From a bacterium (lineage in GTDB: Bacteria; Verrucomicrobiota; Verrucomicrobiia; Limisphaerales; UBA11358), in assembly GCA_021817945.1 (NCBI GenBank), contig JAKAFL010000007.1, forward strand, positions 1-64,000: 64,000 bases of DNA. The letters run 5' to 3'. The notes below the pieces were generated by a model. The model saw only the letters and a list, made by a program, of their open reading frames with translations, ran no database searches and had not been told where the DNA came from. Below are positions 17,883 to 26,628 of the stretch, one piece after another. Positions within the stretch are counted from its first letter, which is position 1, and each line of letters opens with the position of its first letter. Made by a program: the position numbers and the translations under genes.

Positions 17883-18590
17883 ATGAAACCTACTGACAAC
17901 AAAGGGCGGGCTTGGGTGAAAGGGCAAAACGGGTTCACGCTGATTGAACTCTTGGCCGTGATCTCCATCATTGGGGTGATTGCCGCGCTGCTCATTCCCG
18001 TGGCGGGCAGCGTGAGTCGCACCAAGAAAATCAACACCGCCCAGGCGGAATTGCAACTGATCGAAACCTCGTTGGAAAGTTACAAGGCACAGCATGGTTT
18101 TTATCCGCCTTCCAATGCTTTAAATCCCCTGAATAACCCACTTTACTATGAGTTGGAAGGGGTGACGAACAGCAATGGAACCTATCAAACCATGGATGGC
18201 AACACTTCAGTGGCTGTCAGTGACTATTCCGGGCAATTTAACTTGGGAGGTGTGTTTAATGTCTCCCGGGGCACCGGGGAGGACGGGGCTGTTGCGCATA
18301 ATTATCTTCCAGGACTGAAAAACAGCATGATTGGTTTCGGAACGAATAACAATGGAATAACCTTCTACTACCTTGTTACTTCCGTGGGCGGACCTGACCC
18401 TGGATACACTCCGTTTCTGTCGCAAAGCTTGGTTGTGACTCATTCCTTTTACAACCCCTTTCGTTATGAGTATCCCGGTACAAACAACCCGAACTCCTAC
18501 GACTTGTGGGTGGTGTTGTCCATCAACAACACAAAATACCTGGTGTGCAACTGGAGCCAGTCCTTTCAGCGAAATACCACCATGCCCTGA
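17883..18590 (+). CDS. GspG-like type II secretion pseudopilin
   Basis: 235 residues from the ATG at 17883. A 17-residue basic leader ends NG before FTLIELLAVISIIGVIAALL, the classic prepilin peptidase site (Gly at -1, Glu at +5) and hydrophobic helix. The following AQAELQLIETSLESYKAQHG and FYPPSN are typical of the GspG core. The C-terminal 150 residues are Asn/Gly-rich and longer than in standard GspG. After cleavage and N-methylation by a PilD-like peptidase (not in this window), the protein would join an inner-membrane pseudopilus. It begins the run of cassette genes to 26557. A GTG at 17853 would lengthen the leader by ten residues and is less likely. Confidence 0.85.
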   Translation: MKPTDNKGRAWVKGQNGFTLIELLAVISIIGVIAALLIPVAGSVSRTKKINTAQAELQLIETSLESYKAQHGFYPPSNALNPLNNPLYYELEGVTNSNGTYQTMDGNTSVAVSDYSGQFNLGGVFNVSRGTGEDGAVAHNYLPGLKNSMIGFGTNNNGITFYYLVTSVGGPDPGYTPFLSQSLVVTHSFYNPFRYEYPGTNNPNSYDLWVVLSINNTKYLVCNWSQSFQRNTTMP

Positions 18591-18774
18591 TTTACCGGAG
18601 CCTTTTATGAGCCTTTCTCAAACCCCATGCCGGATGATCCGCAGGATTCCTGTGGAATGGCATGATTCAGTTTGGGAACCAGCCGTGGAGGTGCGCCCTT
18701 CCTCGAAATCCGATCGCGTGGCTGGCTTGACCGTGCCAGGCGCAACCAATGTCTGCCTAATGTATTCCCATTCC

Positions 18775-19635
18775 ATGAAACCCCTCCTTCATTTCAGAAA
18801 CCTGTGCCGGTCAAACCGTGCCTCCCGGGGGCGCCGGGGCCTGTCCGCATTCACCCTGGTGGAACTGCTCACGGTCATCGCCATCATTGCCATTCTGGCG
18901 GCAATGCTGTTGCCCGTGTTGAGCCGTGCCCGTGTCTCGGCCCAAAAAACCCAGGCGCGCGTCCAGGTCAATGACATCGCCAACTCCATCCAAGCCTATG
19001 AATCCGCCTACGGCAGGTTTCCTGTTTCACCCCAGGCCCAGGCCGCGGCTGCGGCCAATGCCGGGACCGGCAACGCCGATTTCACCTACGGCGGTTATTT
19101 CACCAACACGCCCGGGACCGGCATCCCCATTGGCACACTGGTCAAAGGGGCGCCGATGCTGAATTCAGAGGTGATCGCCATTCTCATGGATTTCACCAAT
19201 TACCCGGACAATCCGACGCAGTTCACGGTCAACACCAATTACGAAAAAAATCCCCAGAAAACCCAGTTCCTGAATGCCAGGACGTCCGGTTGGGACCCCT
19301 CGCAGCACGGGTTCCCGCTGGCCGGCGTGGGCAATGACTTGGTGTACCGCGATCCCTGGGGCAACCCTTACATCATTTCCATGGATTTGAACTACGACGG
19401 CCAATGCCAGGATTCATTTTATGACCTGTCGGCTGTTTCCAAAATGAATGGGAACCAGGGATACAATGGCCTGGTTGATTCTTCTGGAAACATGGATCAA
19501 TTCACTTTCCATGGGCCGGTGATGGTGTGGTCCATGGGGCCGTTTGGCCCGGGCACGCCCAGTCTTTCTTCGTTTGACCAGACCCAGGCGGCCACGGCCT
19601 CGCCCAATCGCAACCATGTTTTAAGCTGGCAGTGA
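18775..19635 (+). CDS. Type II secretion pseudopilin
   Basis: 286 residues from the ATG at 18775. The leader MKPLLHFRNLCRSNRASRG ends in LSA before FTLVELLTVIAIIAILAAML, so the -1 residue is Ala rather than Gly. The frame is open much further upstream (ATG at 18607), but that would give an 81-residue leader. Behind the membrane helix come an Ala/Gln-rich stretch and a compact domain containing YRDPWGNPYIISMDLNYDG, the GspG-like calcium-site region with D-P-W-G-N-P-Y. It is the second of five prepilin-like genes in the cassette. Confidence 0.8.
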   Translation: MKPLLHFRNLCRSNRASRGRRGLSAFTLVELLTVIAIIAILAAMLLPVLSRARVSAQKTQARVQVNDIANSIQAYESAYGRFPVSPQAQAAAAANAGTGNADFTYGGYFTNTPGTGIPIGTLVKGAPMLNSEVIAILMDFTNYPDNPTQFTVNTNYEKNPQKTQFLNARTSGWDPSQHGFPLAGVGNDLVYRDPWGNPYIISMDLNYDGQCQDSFYDLSAVSKMNGNQGYNGLVDSSGNMDQFTFHGPVMVWSMGPFGPGTPSLSSFDQTQAATASPNRNHVLSWQ

Positions 19636-20501
19636 ACTTGAAGCATTCCATTCGTGACAGGGTGGCGTTCACATTGGTGGAGCTGTTGGTGGTGATTTCC
19701 ATCATGGCCATCCTGGCGGCGCTTGCCGTTCCGGCGCTCAAAAACATTGGCAAGGGCAATGCCCAGGTGGGCGCCGCCCAGCAATTGGTCAATGACGTGG
19801 CTCGCGCACGCCAGCTTGCCATCAGCGACCGCACCATGGTTTACATGGTGTTTGTCCCCACGAATTTCTGGATGGCATCTTCCTGGTTGAGTTCACTCAC
19901 GCAGCCCGAGCGTGCGGTGGCCACCAACCTGATGTCCATGGAATTATCCGGGTACGCCTTTGTGGCAAAAGGCGCGCTGGGCGATCAACCCGGCAACCAT
20001 CAATGGCATTATCTGGATACCTGGAAGGTCCTTCCCCAGGGCTTCATGATTGCCCCCATGAAGTTTCTCTCCCCGCCGCCTTACTACACCTATTTCAGGG
20101 ACCCCATCAACAACCAGGGATTCACCATTTACCCGTTTAATTTTTCCCCAAACATTCCGTTCCCGGTTGCGGATACCAACACGGAAAGCCTGGCTTCGGG
20201 AAACAATTCGGCGACATCCCCCCTCCTGCCTTACATTGCCTTCAATTACCTTGGCCAGGTGGTTTCATCCGCTTTTGATTCGGATGCATTGGGGACTGGC
20301 GTGGACATACCGCTGGCCCAGGGTAGCGTGGCCTACCCGTTGGATCCGGTCACCAAGACTCCCAGCATCCCCACCTCGGCGCTCCTGCCATCGGCGGTGA
20401 CGGAATCCCCGCCCGGCAACAGCACCAATATCAATTACAACATCGTGCATGTGGATCCCCTCACCGGGCGCGCCACTCTCCTGTATCACCATGTGCAATG
20501 A
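19632..20501 (+). CDS. Pseudopilin (GspH-like; Verru_Chthon cassette D type)
   Basis: 289 residues; GTG start overlapping the previous stop (GTGA at 19632-19635). The 12-residue leader ends RVA before FTLVELLVVISIMAILAALA. The next region, AQQLVNDVARARQLAISDRTM, is the GspH-type pattern of minor pseudopilins (a long helix with Ala-Arg-x-x-A). The remainder is a beta-rich domain without recognisable motifs. By position and size it fits the D member of the Verru_Chthon cassette, families described from Verrucomicrobium and Chthoniobacter. The exact letter assignment needs a profile search. Confidence 0.75.
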   Translation: MNLKHSIRDRVAFTLVELLVVISIMAILAALAVPALKNIGKGNAQVGAAQQLVNDVARARQLAISDRTMVYMVFVPTNFWMASSWLSSLTQPERAVATNLMSMELSGYAFVAKGALGDQPGNHQWHYLDTWKVLPQGFMIAPMKFLSPPPYYTYFRDPINNQGFTIYPFNFSPNIPFPVADTNTESLASGNNSATSPLLPYIAFNYLGQVVSSAFDSDALGTGVDIPLAQGSVAYPLDPVTKTPSIPTSALLPSAVTESPPGNSTNINYNIVHVDPLTGRATLLYHHVQ

Positions 20502-21339
20502 TTTCCTGAAAACCCGGTCTGCCACGTTTCGGCGCTCCAACTCCGCCTTCACCATGGTGGAGATCGCCATCTGCCTGGCCATCATTGGCATCGCTCTCGT
20601 GGCCATCATCGGGGTCCTGCCCATTGGCATGCACAGCCAGCAGGATACCCGCGAGGAAACGGTCATCAACGAGGATGCCGCCACCCTCCTGCCCATGATC
20701 GCCCATGGCCTGGCCGGCAACGATGACCTGACCAATTATGTTTACGCCATCACCAATACTTACACCCTTTACGACCCGTTCGGGAAGGTAAAGGGTTCGC
20801 CCATTGTGTACGGCTGCACTTACAGCGGCTGTTCTCCCAATAATGCCCCGTATTTTTCGCCAGTCTGGCTCACCAATGGGGCTAATATTGTGGGCTTGCT
20901 CAGCACCCCTGAATACATTGCGGTTACAAATAATTATCCCGCTGTCCCGCTCCTGACCAACAACGCCTACCTCTATCCTGTTTACAGCAATCATGTGGTG
21001 GCTTATGTCCATTCCATCAGCGGACTGGTTTCGTCCAAACCGCCCCAGGACAATCAACTGATGCAGAGTGATTCATTTTCCTACAAGGTGTATGTGGTCA
21101 ACTCCGGCGTGGGTCTGGATTCTTCCTCATACGATGCTCCTTCAAACCAGCAGTTGTGGAACAACCAGCACGAAGTGCGCTTGAGCTTTTATTACCCGCT
21201 CCAGCCCAATGGCAATGTGGGGCCGTACAGCCTCACTTTCCGCGCTACCGTGGCCGGGCAGTTGGGGCCGCAGTTTGCCAATGGACAGTTGTTGTATTTT
21301 TACCAGCCTGGAACGTTCGAGGTGAACACAAACCTATGA
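20491..21339 (+). CDS. Pseudopilin (Verru_Chthon cassette B type)
   Basis: 282 residues from the ATG at 20491, overlapping the end of the upstream gene by 11 nt. The leader ends NSA before FTMVEIAICLAIIGIALVAI, with the conserved Glu at +5, and VLPIGMHSQQDTREE follows directly. The remaining 220 residues are Asn/Tyr-rich and predicted to be mostly beta. This matches the cassette B-type proteins, in which the membrane helix is followed by a GVLPxGL-like motif. Its role is probably that of a minor pseudopilin in the same assembly as its neighbours. A longer frame from 20449 runs inside the previous gene and is rejected. Confidence 0.75.
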   Translation: MCNDFLKTRSATFRRSNSAFTMVEIAICLAIIGIALVAIIGVLPIGMHSQQDTREETVINEDAATLLPMIAHGLAGNDDLTNYVYAITNTYTLYDPFGKVKGSPIVYGCTYSGCSPNNAPYFSPVWLTNGANIVGLLSTPEYIAVTNNYPAVPLLTNNAYLYPVYSNHVVAYVHSISGLVSSKPPQDNQLMQSDSFSYKVYVVNSGVGLDSSSYDAPSNQQLWNNQHEVRLSFYYPLQPNGNVGPYSLTFRATVAGQLGPQFANGQLLYFYQPGTFEVNTNL

Positions 21340-22349
21340 GGATTCCTGAAGCGCATTCAGATGGGTGCAGTCGCGGCTGTTCCGGCGTGTTGGTCGAGGG
21401 TTCGCAGCCGGTGTGCAGCCCCGCAGCCTGTCTCTGGCGCGCGTTTTCACTGGTGGAAATCATGGTGGTGGTGGGCTTGCTGTCCTTGATTGTCCTGGTG
21501 CTCATGACCGTGTTCAACAATACCCAGCAGGCATTTCGTTCCGGCGTCACCCAGACAGACATCCTGGAAAACAGCCGCGCCGTGATGGAGTTGATCACGT
21601 CGGATGTCAAGCTCATGACCCCCAGCGATTTTCCCACCAATATCCTGATCAATAATCCATTTTCAAAACCGGGCTTTGACGGAATCAATTTCGCCAAAAC
21701 CATCAAGTTGGCGGACTATCTGCCCGGCTATGACATGCCGCTGGTGCAGAACCTGCCCGGCAGCAGCCAGAGGCGCACCAACCTGGTCGAGCAGCTTTTC
21801 TGGATCAGCCGGCAGAATGTGAATGGTCGGGATTCATGGGTGGGGACAGGTTACACCGTCGTGGCCACCAATTCCTCCCCCATTTTTCCCCTCTATCGTT
21901 TTGTGACCAACACTCCCGTCTTGACCGATCCATTGGTAATGTACAATGCTTTCCTGACTGCCGTGAATGCCAATGCATTCACCAACATTGGCTGGAGCCA
22001 TTTGATGGATGGGGTGGTGGATTTTCGCATGCAGCCTTACGATTTGAATGGTTATTGGATGATCAATTCAATCCAGTACAACTCCGGTTTTTCTAATTCC
22101 TACCCCAACACGGCTTTTTTCTTCCCGCCTTACCAGGGGGTGACCAATCTCTATTTCATGTCCAACGCCATACCCGGGTCTGTGCAGTTGGAATTTGCGG
22201 CGCTGGAGGACGCGGTGTTGCGCCGAGCTGAATCCTTTGGCGGGCCTTCCCTGGCTCAAAGCAACTATCTGGCGCAGCAAGCCGGGCGCACCCATGTTTT
22301 CAAACAAAGGATCGTTCTACCCAATGTGGACTCGTCCGCCTATCCATGA
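21336..22349 (+). CDS. Pseudopilin (Verru_Chthon cassette C type)
   Basis: 337 residues, start overlapping the previous stop (ATGA at 21336-21339). The leader is long (36 residues, four Cys) and ends WRA before FSLVEIMVVVGLLSLIVLVL. The segment FNNTQQAFRSGVTQTDILEN then matches the GspJ/cassette C pattern of a helix continuing into the head domain. The sequence LEFAALEDAVLRRAE near the C-terminus is typical of C-type members. GspJ-like minor pseudopilins usually form the tip complex. It is translationally coupled to both neighbours by ATGA overlaps. Confidence 0.75.
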   Translation: MRIPEAHSDGCSRGCSGVLVEGSQPVCSPAACLWRAFSLVEIMVVVGLLSLIVLVLMTVFNNTQQAFRSGVTQTDILENSRAVMELITSDVKLMTPSDFPTNILINNPFSKPGFDGINFAKTIKLADYLPGYDMPLVQNLPGSSQRRTNLVEQLFWISRQNVNGRDSWVGTGYTVVATNSSPIFPLYRFVTNTPVLTDPLVMYNAFLTAVNANAFTNIGWSHLMDGVVDFRMQPYDLNGYWMINSIQYNSGFSNSYPNTAFFFPPYQGVTNLYFMSNAIPGSVQLEFAALEDAVLRRAESFGGPSLAQSNYLAQQAGRTHVFKQRIVLPNVDSSAYP

Positions 22350-25300
22350 AATTCCACCACACATTTTCTTCCAACGCATCCCGGGCCGGGTTCATCCTGA
22401 ATGGCCCGGGAGCCAGCCAGCCAGGACGCCGGGGCATGGCCCTGGTGATCACGCTGATCATGCTCTCTGTCACCCTGGTCATGGCACTGGCCTTCCTGGC
22501 TTTGGCCCGCCGTGAGCGCGCGGCGGTGAGCACCACCACGGATTCTGCCACCGCCAGGCTCGCAGCGGATTCCGCCCTGGCCGCAGCACAGGCCCAATTG
22601 ATGGCCAATTTCATCTCCAGTACCAATGGCGGACTCAATTACGGCCTCATGGTGTCCACCAATTTTGAAAATATAGTTGGGCTTTATCCAGGAGTAGCCA
22701 GCCCCACCAACGTGAATTATTTTTATAAGTCTGACAATTCTGCCTATACCAGCGGGGATTTTCTCCAAAACGTGGCCAACCTCATGATTCTGCCGCGTGT
22801 TCCGGTTTTTATTCAGACCAATCCCGCCTATCCCAATAATCTCGATTTTCGGTATTATCTGGACCTGAACCAGAACGGTCATTTTGACGACACAACCATT
22901 GGCGACAATGTCCCCGAAATCCTTTTCAACGGAGCCACTAATGGTTATGGAGCCCAGGTCACCGGCGATCCCCAATGGGTCGGGATTTTGGCGCGCCCGG
23001 ATCAGACTCATTCTGCCAACAACCTGTTCCTCTCCCGTTACGCTTTCATGGCGGTGCCGATTGGTAACGGACTGGATTTGAATGCGATTCATAATCAATC
23101 AGCAGGTACAGCGCTTTACAATGGTGTGAACCCAGGTTCGGGATCCAGTGGATACCTGCGCAATGAAGGGGTCGGATCGTGGGAAATCAACCTGGCCGCC
23201 TTTCTGGCCGACTTGAACACCAATCAATGGGATGTGCCGGGTTCGGGAAATGATTACAACTACCTGGAGCCATTGGGATCGCCGAACACGGGCGCGGCAT
23301 TTCAGGATGCGCTGTCGCTGTTGAGTTACCGTTATGATTACAATTTGAACACCCTTTTGCCACTGGGCAGCGCGTTGGCGTTTGGCGGCCTGCGTGCGCA
23401 AAACGAGCCTTTTGACCTCAATGTCTCGGGACCACTGCTTCGCCAGACGCTGCCTCTTTTTTATGCCAACACTCCCTCCATCAGGTGGGCTGGCTCCTTC
23501 AACACCAACCGGTTTTATGACCTTCCATCGGAGCTTTACAACCCTGCCATATCCTCTCCGCTGTTTGTGAACCGGCTTATCGCCGCAAACACCCAAAACG
23601 GTGTAGTCAATCCCTCCACCTATGACCGGTACACCTTTTACCGGATGATGTCGCAAATGGGGACGGATTCCGATCCGGATGACGGAAAGATGAACCTCAA
23701 TTTTCGGAACATTGTGAATGGCAGGGTGGTGCCGGGCATGGAGACAAATATGTTGTATTGGACGCCACTTGATTTTTTCACCAATGCCGCCGACCGCCTG
23801 GTGCGGACCTACAGCACCAATTGGTTTGCCTCCAATCCCAACGGATACGTGCAGACCTACTATGGCTTGTATCCGCCCAACACCTTTTATGGCCAGCTTT
23901 ACTCCTACGTGGACTATTATCGCAACCCGGACAATGTTTTGATCACCAATGATCCCTCCGGGTTCGGACTCACCAATGTTTCAACAAGTCCGTGGCTGGG
24001 TTGGACCAACACGGTGCCGGCGCTTTCCCTTACCAACATTCCTGTGTATGTGAATGGACAGTTCGTTTATTCGCCGGCCGTCAACCGGCTGTTGCAACTG
24101 GCTGCCAACCTGTATGAGGCTTCCACCAATGAGTTTTTCCCCAGCGTCTTCCGCCCCCTGTTTCGTGTGGACCGCGACACCAATATTTTCATCGTGGGAT
24201 ACACCCAGGTGCCTGAAATCAATCATGCCAATGACCTTGTTCAGGATCTTTATGATTTCAGCACGCCTTACGACGTGTCACAGGATGCGGGCAAATTGCG
24301 CGCCCTTTATGGGAACAGCACCGTCATGAACGCCAACATCTACGGCGTGCCCTGGATCATCGGGGCCAAGAAAGGGTTTCCCGCATTCAATCAGTTGGCG
24401 ATGCTGAATGCTGTTTCAGTGACCAGGAAATTGCAGGTGCGCCGGAATTCATTAAACTCACCAATCTACACCAACCACTGGTACCAGCTCTCCATCTCGA
24501 ATTATCTCAACGCATCCTTCTGGAATTCTTATTCCAATGATTATGTGCCCCAAGGCAAGCTCAGCGTTTATTTGGCTGACTATGTTTCGATGGGCTTGTC
24601 CAACACTCCCAGTTATCCGGTGCAGTATTTCACCAACTTATTCATTTTCAACACCAATGGATTCTCCAATGGGGCTTGGCCAGGTTCCAAATGGGCCAAC
24701 AACATTGGCAGCCTGCCCAATGTCAACTCCTTCGTGACAGCCAATTGGGCCAATACCTTCAGCAACTGGGGCGGCATTTATGATGACACTGCGGTTTACA
24801 AAACTGCTGCACAGCAATTTGTTGCTGTAGGCTCATATGATTCATGGGAGACAAACAATACTTCCTTCGATCCATTCCCGCCCATGGAATTGATGACCAC
24901 CAACTGGATGCGCGCGGTCATCTTGGACGAGGGCCATGTGATTGATTATGTCCAGTTGCGAGGTCCGATGGATTCGACCAATCTCGCGGCCGCAATCGCG
25001 GATCCGCCAACAATCTACGGCCTTTGGCCCGCCAATAATGCCAGCAATAATTCGTCAGATCCAAGCTATGGATATTTGAAGCAGATTGCCATTTCCGAAA
25101 ACGGGCAAAATCTACCTCCGGGGGCAGTTTGGAAACCTGAAGGTTACCCCGGTGCGCTGACTTCCGTTGGGGCAGGGACTGAGTATTTTAGCGCCTATTT
25201 CACCCCCTCGCACCAGATGACTTTACCCCAGCAAACCTACTTCGCAACGAATTTGACCGTCCAAGCGGGCTACACGGCCACGCGCAATATTTTTGTGCCC

Positions 25301-26557
25301 TACCTGTACCAGGTCAATGATCCCTTGGTGCATTACCTGGCCAGTGATTTGAATGCGGGTGCTGGAGCGGTTTGGCATCAGGGGTTGGCAGAGCCTAACG
25401 GTTTCTGGCAGCAAGTGAACGGAGTGAGCCCCACGGCTGGTAGTTTGGTGTCAAGCACCCCGGGATTATCCCCCATGCCGATTGCGCCATTTGGTACGGA
25501 CATTGTCAAGGGCCGCTACCAGCCTTGGGGTTACGCAGCCCCCACAGCCTTGCAAAGTGGCCTGTATTACAATTTTCAAAATCCCTTCAATGCCGCCTAT
25601 AAAGACCCGGCGGTCTGGAATCCGGAGTATTGGGATTTTCCCACCAATTTGTATCCCACCGTGGGCTGGATCGGACGGGTTCACCGAGGCACGCCTTGGC
25701 AGACGGTCTATTTAAAAGCCACCAATATTGTCGTGCCTGGGAACGTGTTCGGAACCAACACATGGTCTGCGTGGACAGGGGATGTGAATCAATATGATGC
25801 CGCTGACAGCGCGCCGGTTCAGGACCGTCTTTTGTTTGATATCTTCACCGCCCGGCCCGGCCCCAACGCCGCCTTGGGCACATTGTCGGTGAACCAGACC
25901 AATCTGGCGGCATGGTCCGCCCTTTTGAGCGGCATGGTGGTGCTGACCAACCTGAATGAGTATCGCAATCAAATTGCTCCGGGCAACCCCATTCCCGTGA
26001 ACAACTATACGCACAATTTCATCGAGCCGGCGGGAAATGCCGGGGCGGCCTCGCTTTTGGGCGGGTTGGTGAATGCCATCAATTTCCAACGGTCCGTTTT
26101 TAACACCAATGATTCAACATTTCCACCCGATAACCTGGTGGGCGCATTTGAGCATGCCGGCGACATCCTGGCCACGCCGGCTTTGACCCAGGAATCCCCC
26201 TACATCAATTGGGGTTACAACCAGCCCCAAGCCGGCGGGGTGAACATTGAGCAATCCTACGGCATTAATGACGAGGAATATGAATGGCTGCCGCAGCAAA
26301 TGATGGGGTTGGTGCGGGATGAACCCACGCCCCGGTATGTGATTTATGCCTATGGCCAGGCGCTGCGCCCGGCGCCGAATGGCTTGGTGACCGCCGGCGG
26401 CACTTATTTTGGAATGGTGACCAATTACCAGGTGGTGGCCGAGAGCGCCGTGCGCGCCGTGATCTCCATCCAAAAGCATGTGGACCTTTCCGGGCGATTC
26501 CCGGTCACGAATTATGTCTCCCATGTGGAGAGTTACAATGTTTTGCCGCCTGAATGA
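22346..26557 (+). CDS. Verru_Chthon cassette protein A (PilX/GspK-like, 1403 residues)
   Basis: 1403 residues, start overlapping the previous stop by 4 nt. One hydrophobic segment lies at about residues 32-54 (MALVITLIMLSVTLVMALAF) followed by ARRERAAVSTTTDSATARLA, the pattern of PilX/GspK-type proteins, which cap or regulate the pseudopilus tip. The remaining 1300 residues are exported, Asn/Thr/Tyr-rich and without recognised domains, and they contain many TN dipeptides. Length and gene order (after the B and C types) match the A member of the Verru_Chthon cassette, normally about 1300 residues. It is the last cassette gene; the giant subtilase starts 71 nt later. Function beyond surface or tip location is unknown. 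Confidence 0.75.
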   Translation: MKFHHTFSSNASRAGFILNGPGASQPGRRGMALVITLIMLSVTLVMALAFLALARRERAAVSTTTDSATARLAADSALAAAQAQLMANFISSTNGGLNYGLMVSTNFENIVGLYPGVASPTNVNYFYKSDNSAYTSGDFLQNVANLMILPRVPVFIQTNPAYPNNLDFRYYLDLNQNGHFDDTTIGDNVPEILFNGATNGYGAQVTGDPQWVGILARPDQTHSANNLFLSRYAFMAVPIGNGLDLNAIHNQSAGTALYNGVNPGSGSSGYLRNEGVGSWEINLAAFLADLNTNQWDVPGSGNDYNYLEPLGSPNTGAAFQDALSLLSYRYDYNLNTLLPLGSALAFGGLRAQNEPFDLNVSGPLLRQTLPLFYANTPSIRWAGSFNTNRFYDLPSELYNPAISSPLFVNRLIAANTQNGVVNPSTYDRYTFYRMMSQMGTDSDPDDGKMNLNFRNIVNGRVVPGMETNMLYWTPLDFFTNAADRLVRTYSTNWFASNPNGYVQTYYGLYPPNTFYGQLYSYVDYYRNPDNVLITNDPSGFGLTNVSTSPWLGWTNTVPALSLTNIPVYVNGQFVYSPAVNRLLQLAANLYEASTNEFFPSVFRPLFRVDRDTNIFIVGYTQVPEINHANDLVQDLYDFSTPYDVSQDAGKLRALYGNSTVMNANIYGVPWIIGAKKGFPAFNQLAMLNAVSVTRKLQVRRNSLNSPIYTNHWYQLSISNYLNASFWNSYSNDYVPQGKLSVYLADYVSMGLSNTPSYPVQYFTNLFIFNTNGFSNGAWPGSKWANNIGSLPNVNSFVTANWANTFSNWGGIYDDTAVYKTAAQQFVAVGSYDSWETNNTSFDPFPPMELMTTNWMRAVILDEGHVIDYVQLRGPMDSTNLAAAIADPPTIYGLWPANNASNNSSDPSYGYLKQIAISENGQNLPPGAVWKPEGYPGALTSVGAGTEYFSAYFTPSHQMTLPQQTYFATNLTVQAGYTATRNIFVPYLYQVNDPLVHYLASDLNAGAGAVWHQGLAEPNGFWQQVNGVSPTAGSLVSSTPGLSPMPIAPFGTDIVKGRYQPWGYAAPTALQSGLYYNFQNPFNAAYKDPAVWNPEYWDFPTNLYPTVGWIGRVHRGTPWQTVYLKATNIVVPGNVFGTNTWSAWTGDVNQYDAADSAPVQDRLLFDIFTARPGPNAALGTLSVNQTNLAAWSALLSGMVVLTNLNEYRNQIAPGNPIPVNNYTHNFIEPAGNAGAASLLGGLVNAINFQRSVFNTNDSTFPPDNLVGAFEHAGDILATPALTQESPYINWGYNQPQAGGVNIEQSYGINDEEYEWLPQQMMGLVRDEPTPRYVIYAYGQALRPAPNGLVTAGGTYFGMVTNYQVVAESAVRAVISIQKHVDLSGRFPVTNYVSHVESYNVLPPE

Positions 26558-26628
26558 TGACTAAGTAAACCCGTTTTGCGCCGGATTTTCCTGGTTGCGG
26601 CCAGGCTGGCGCGGTGATTGTGACTGTT

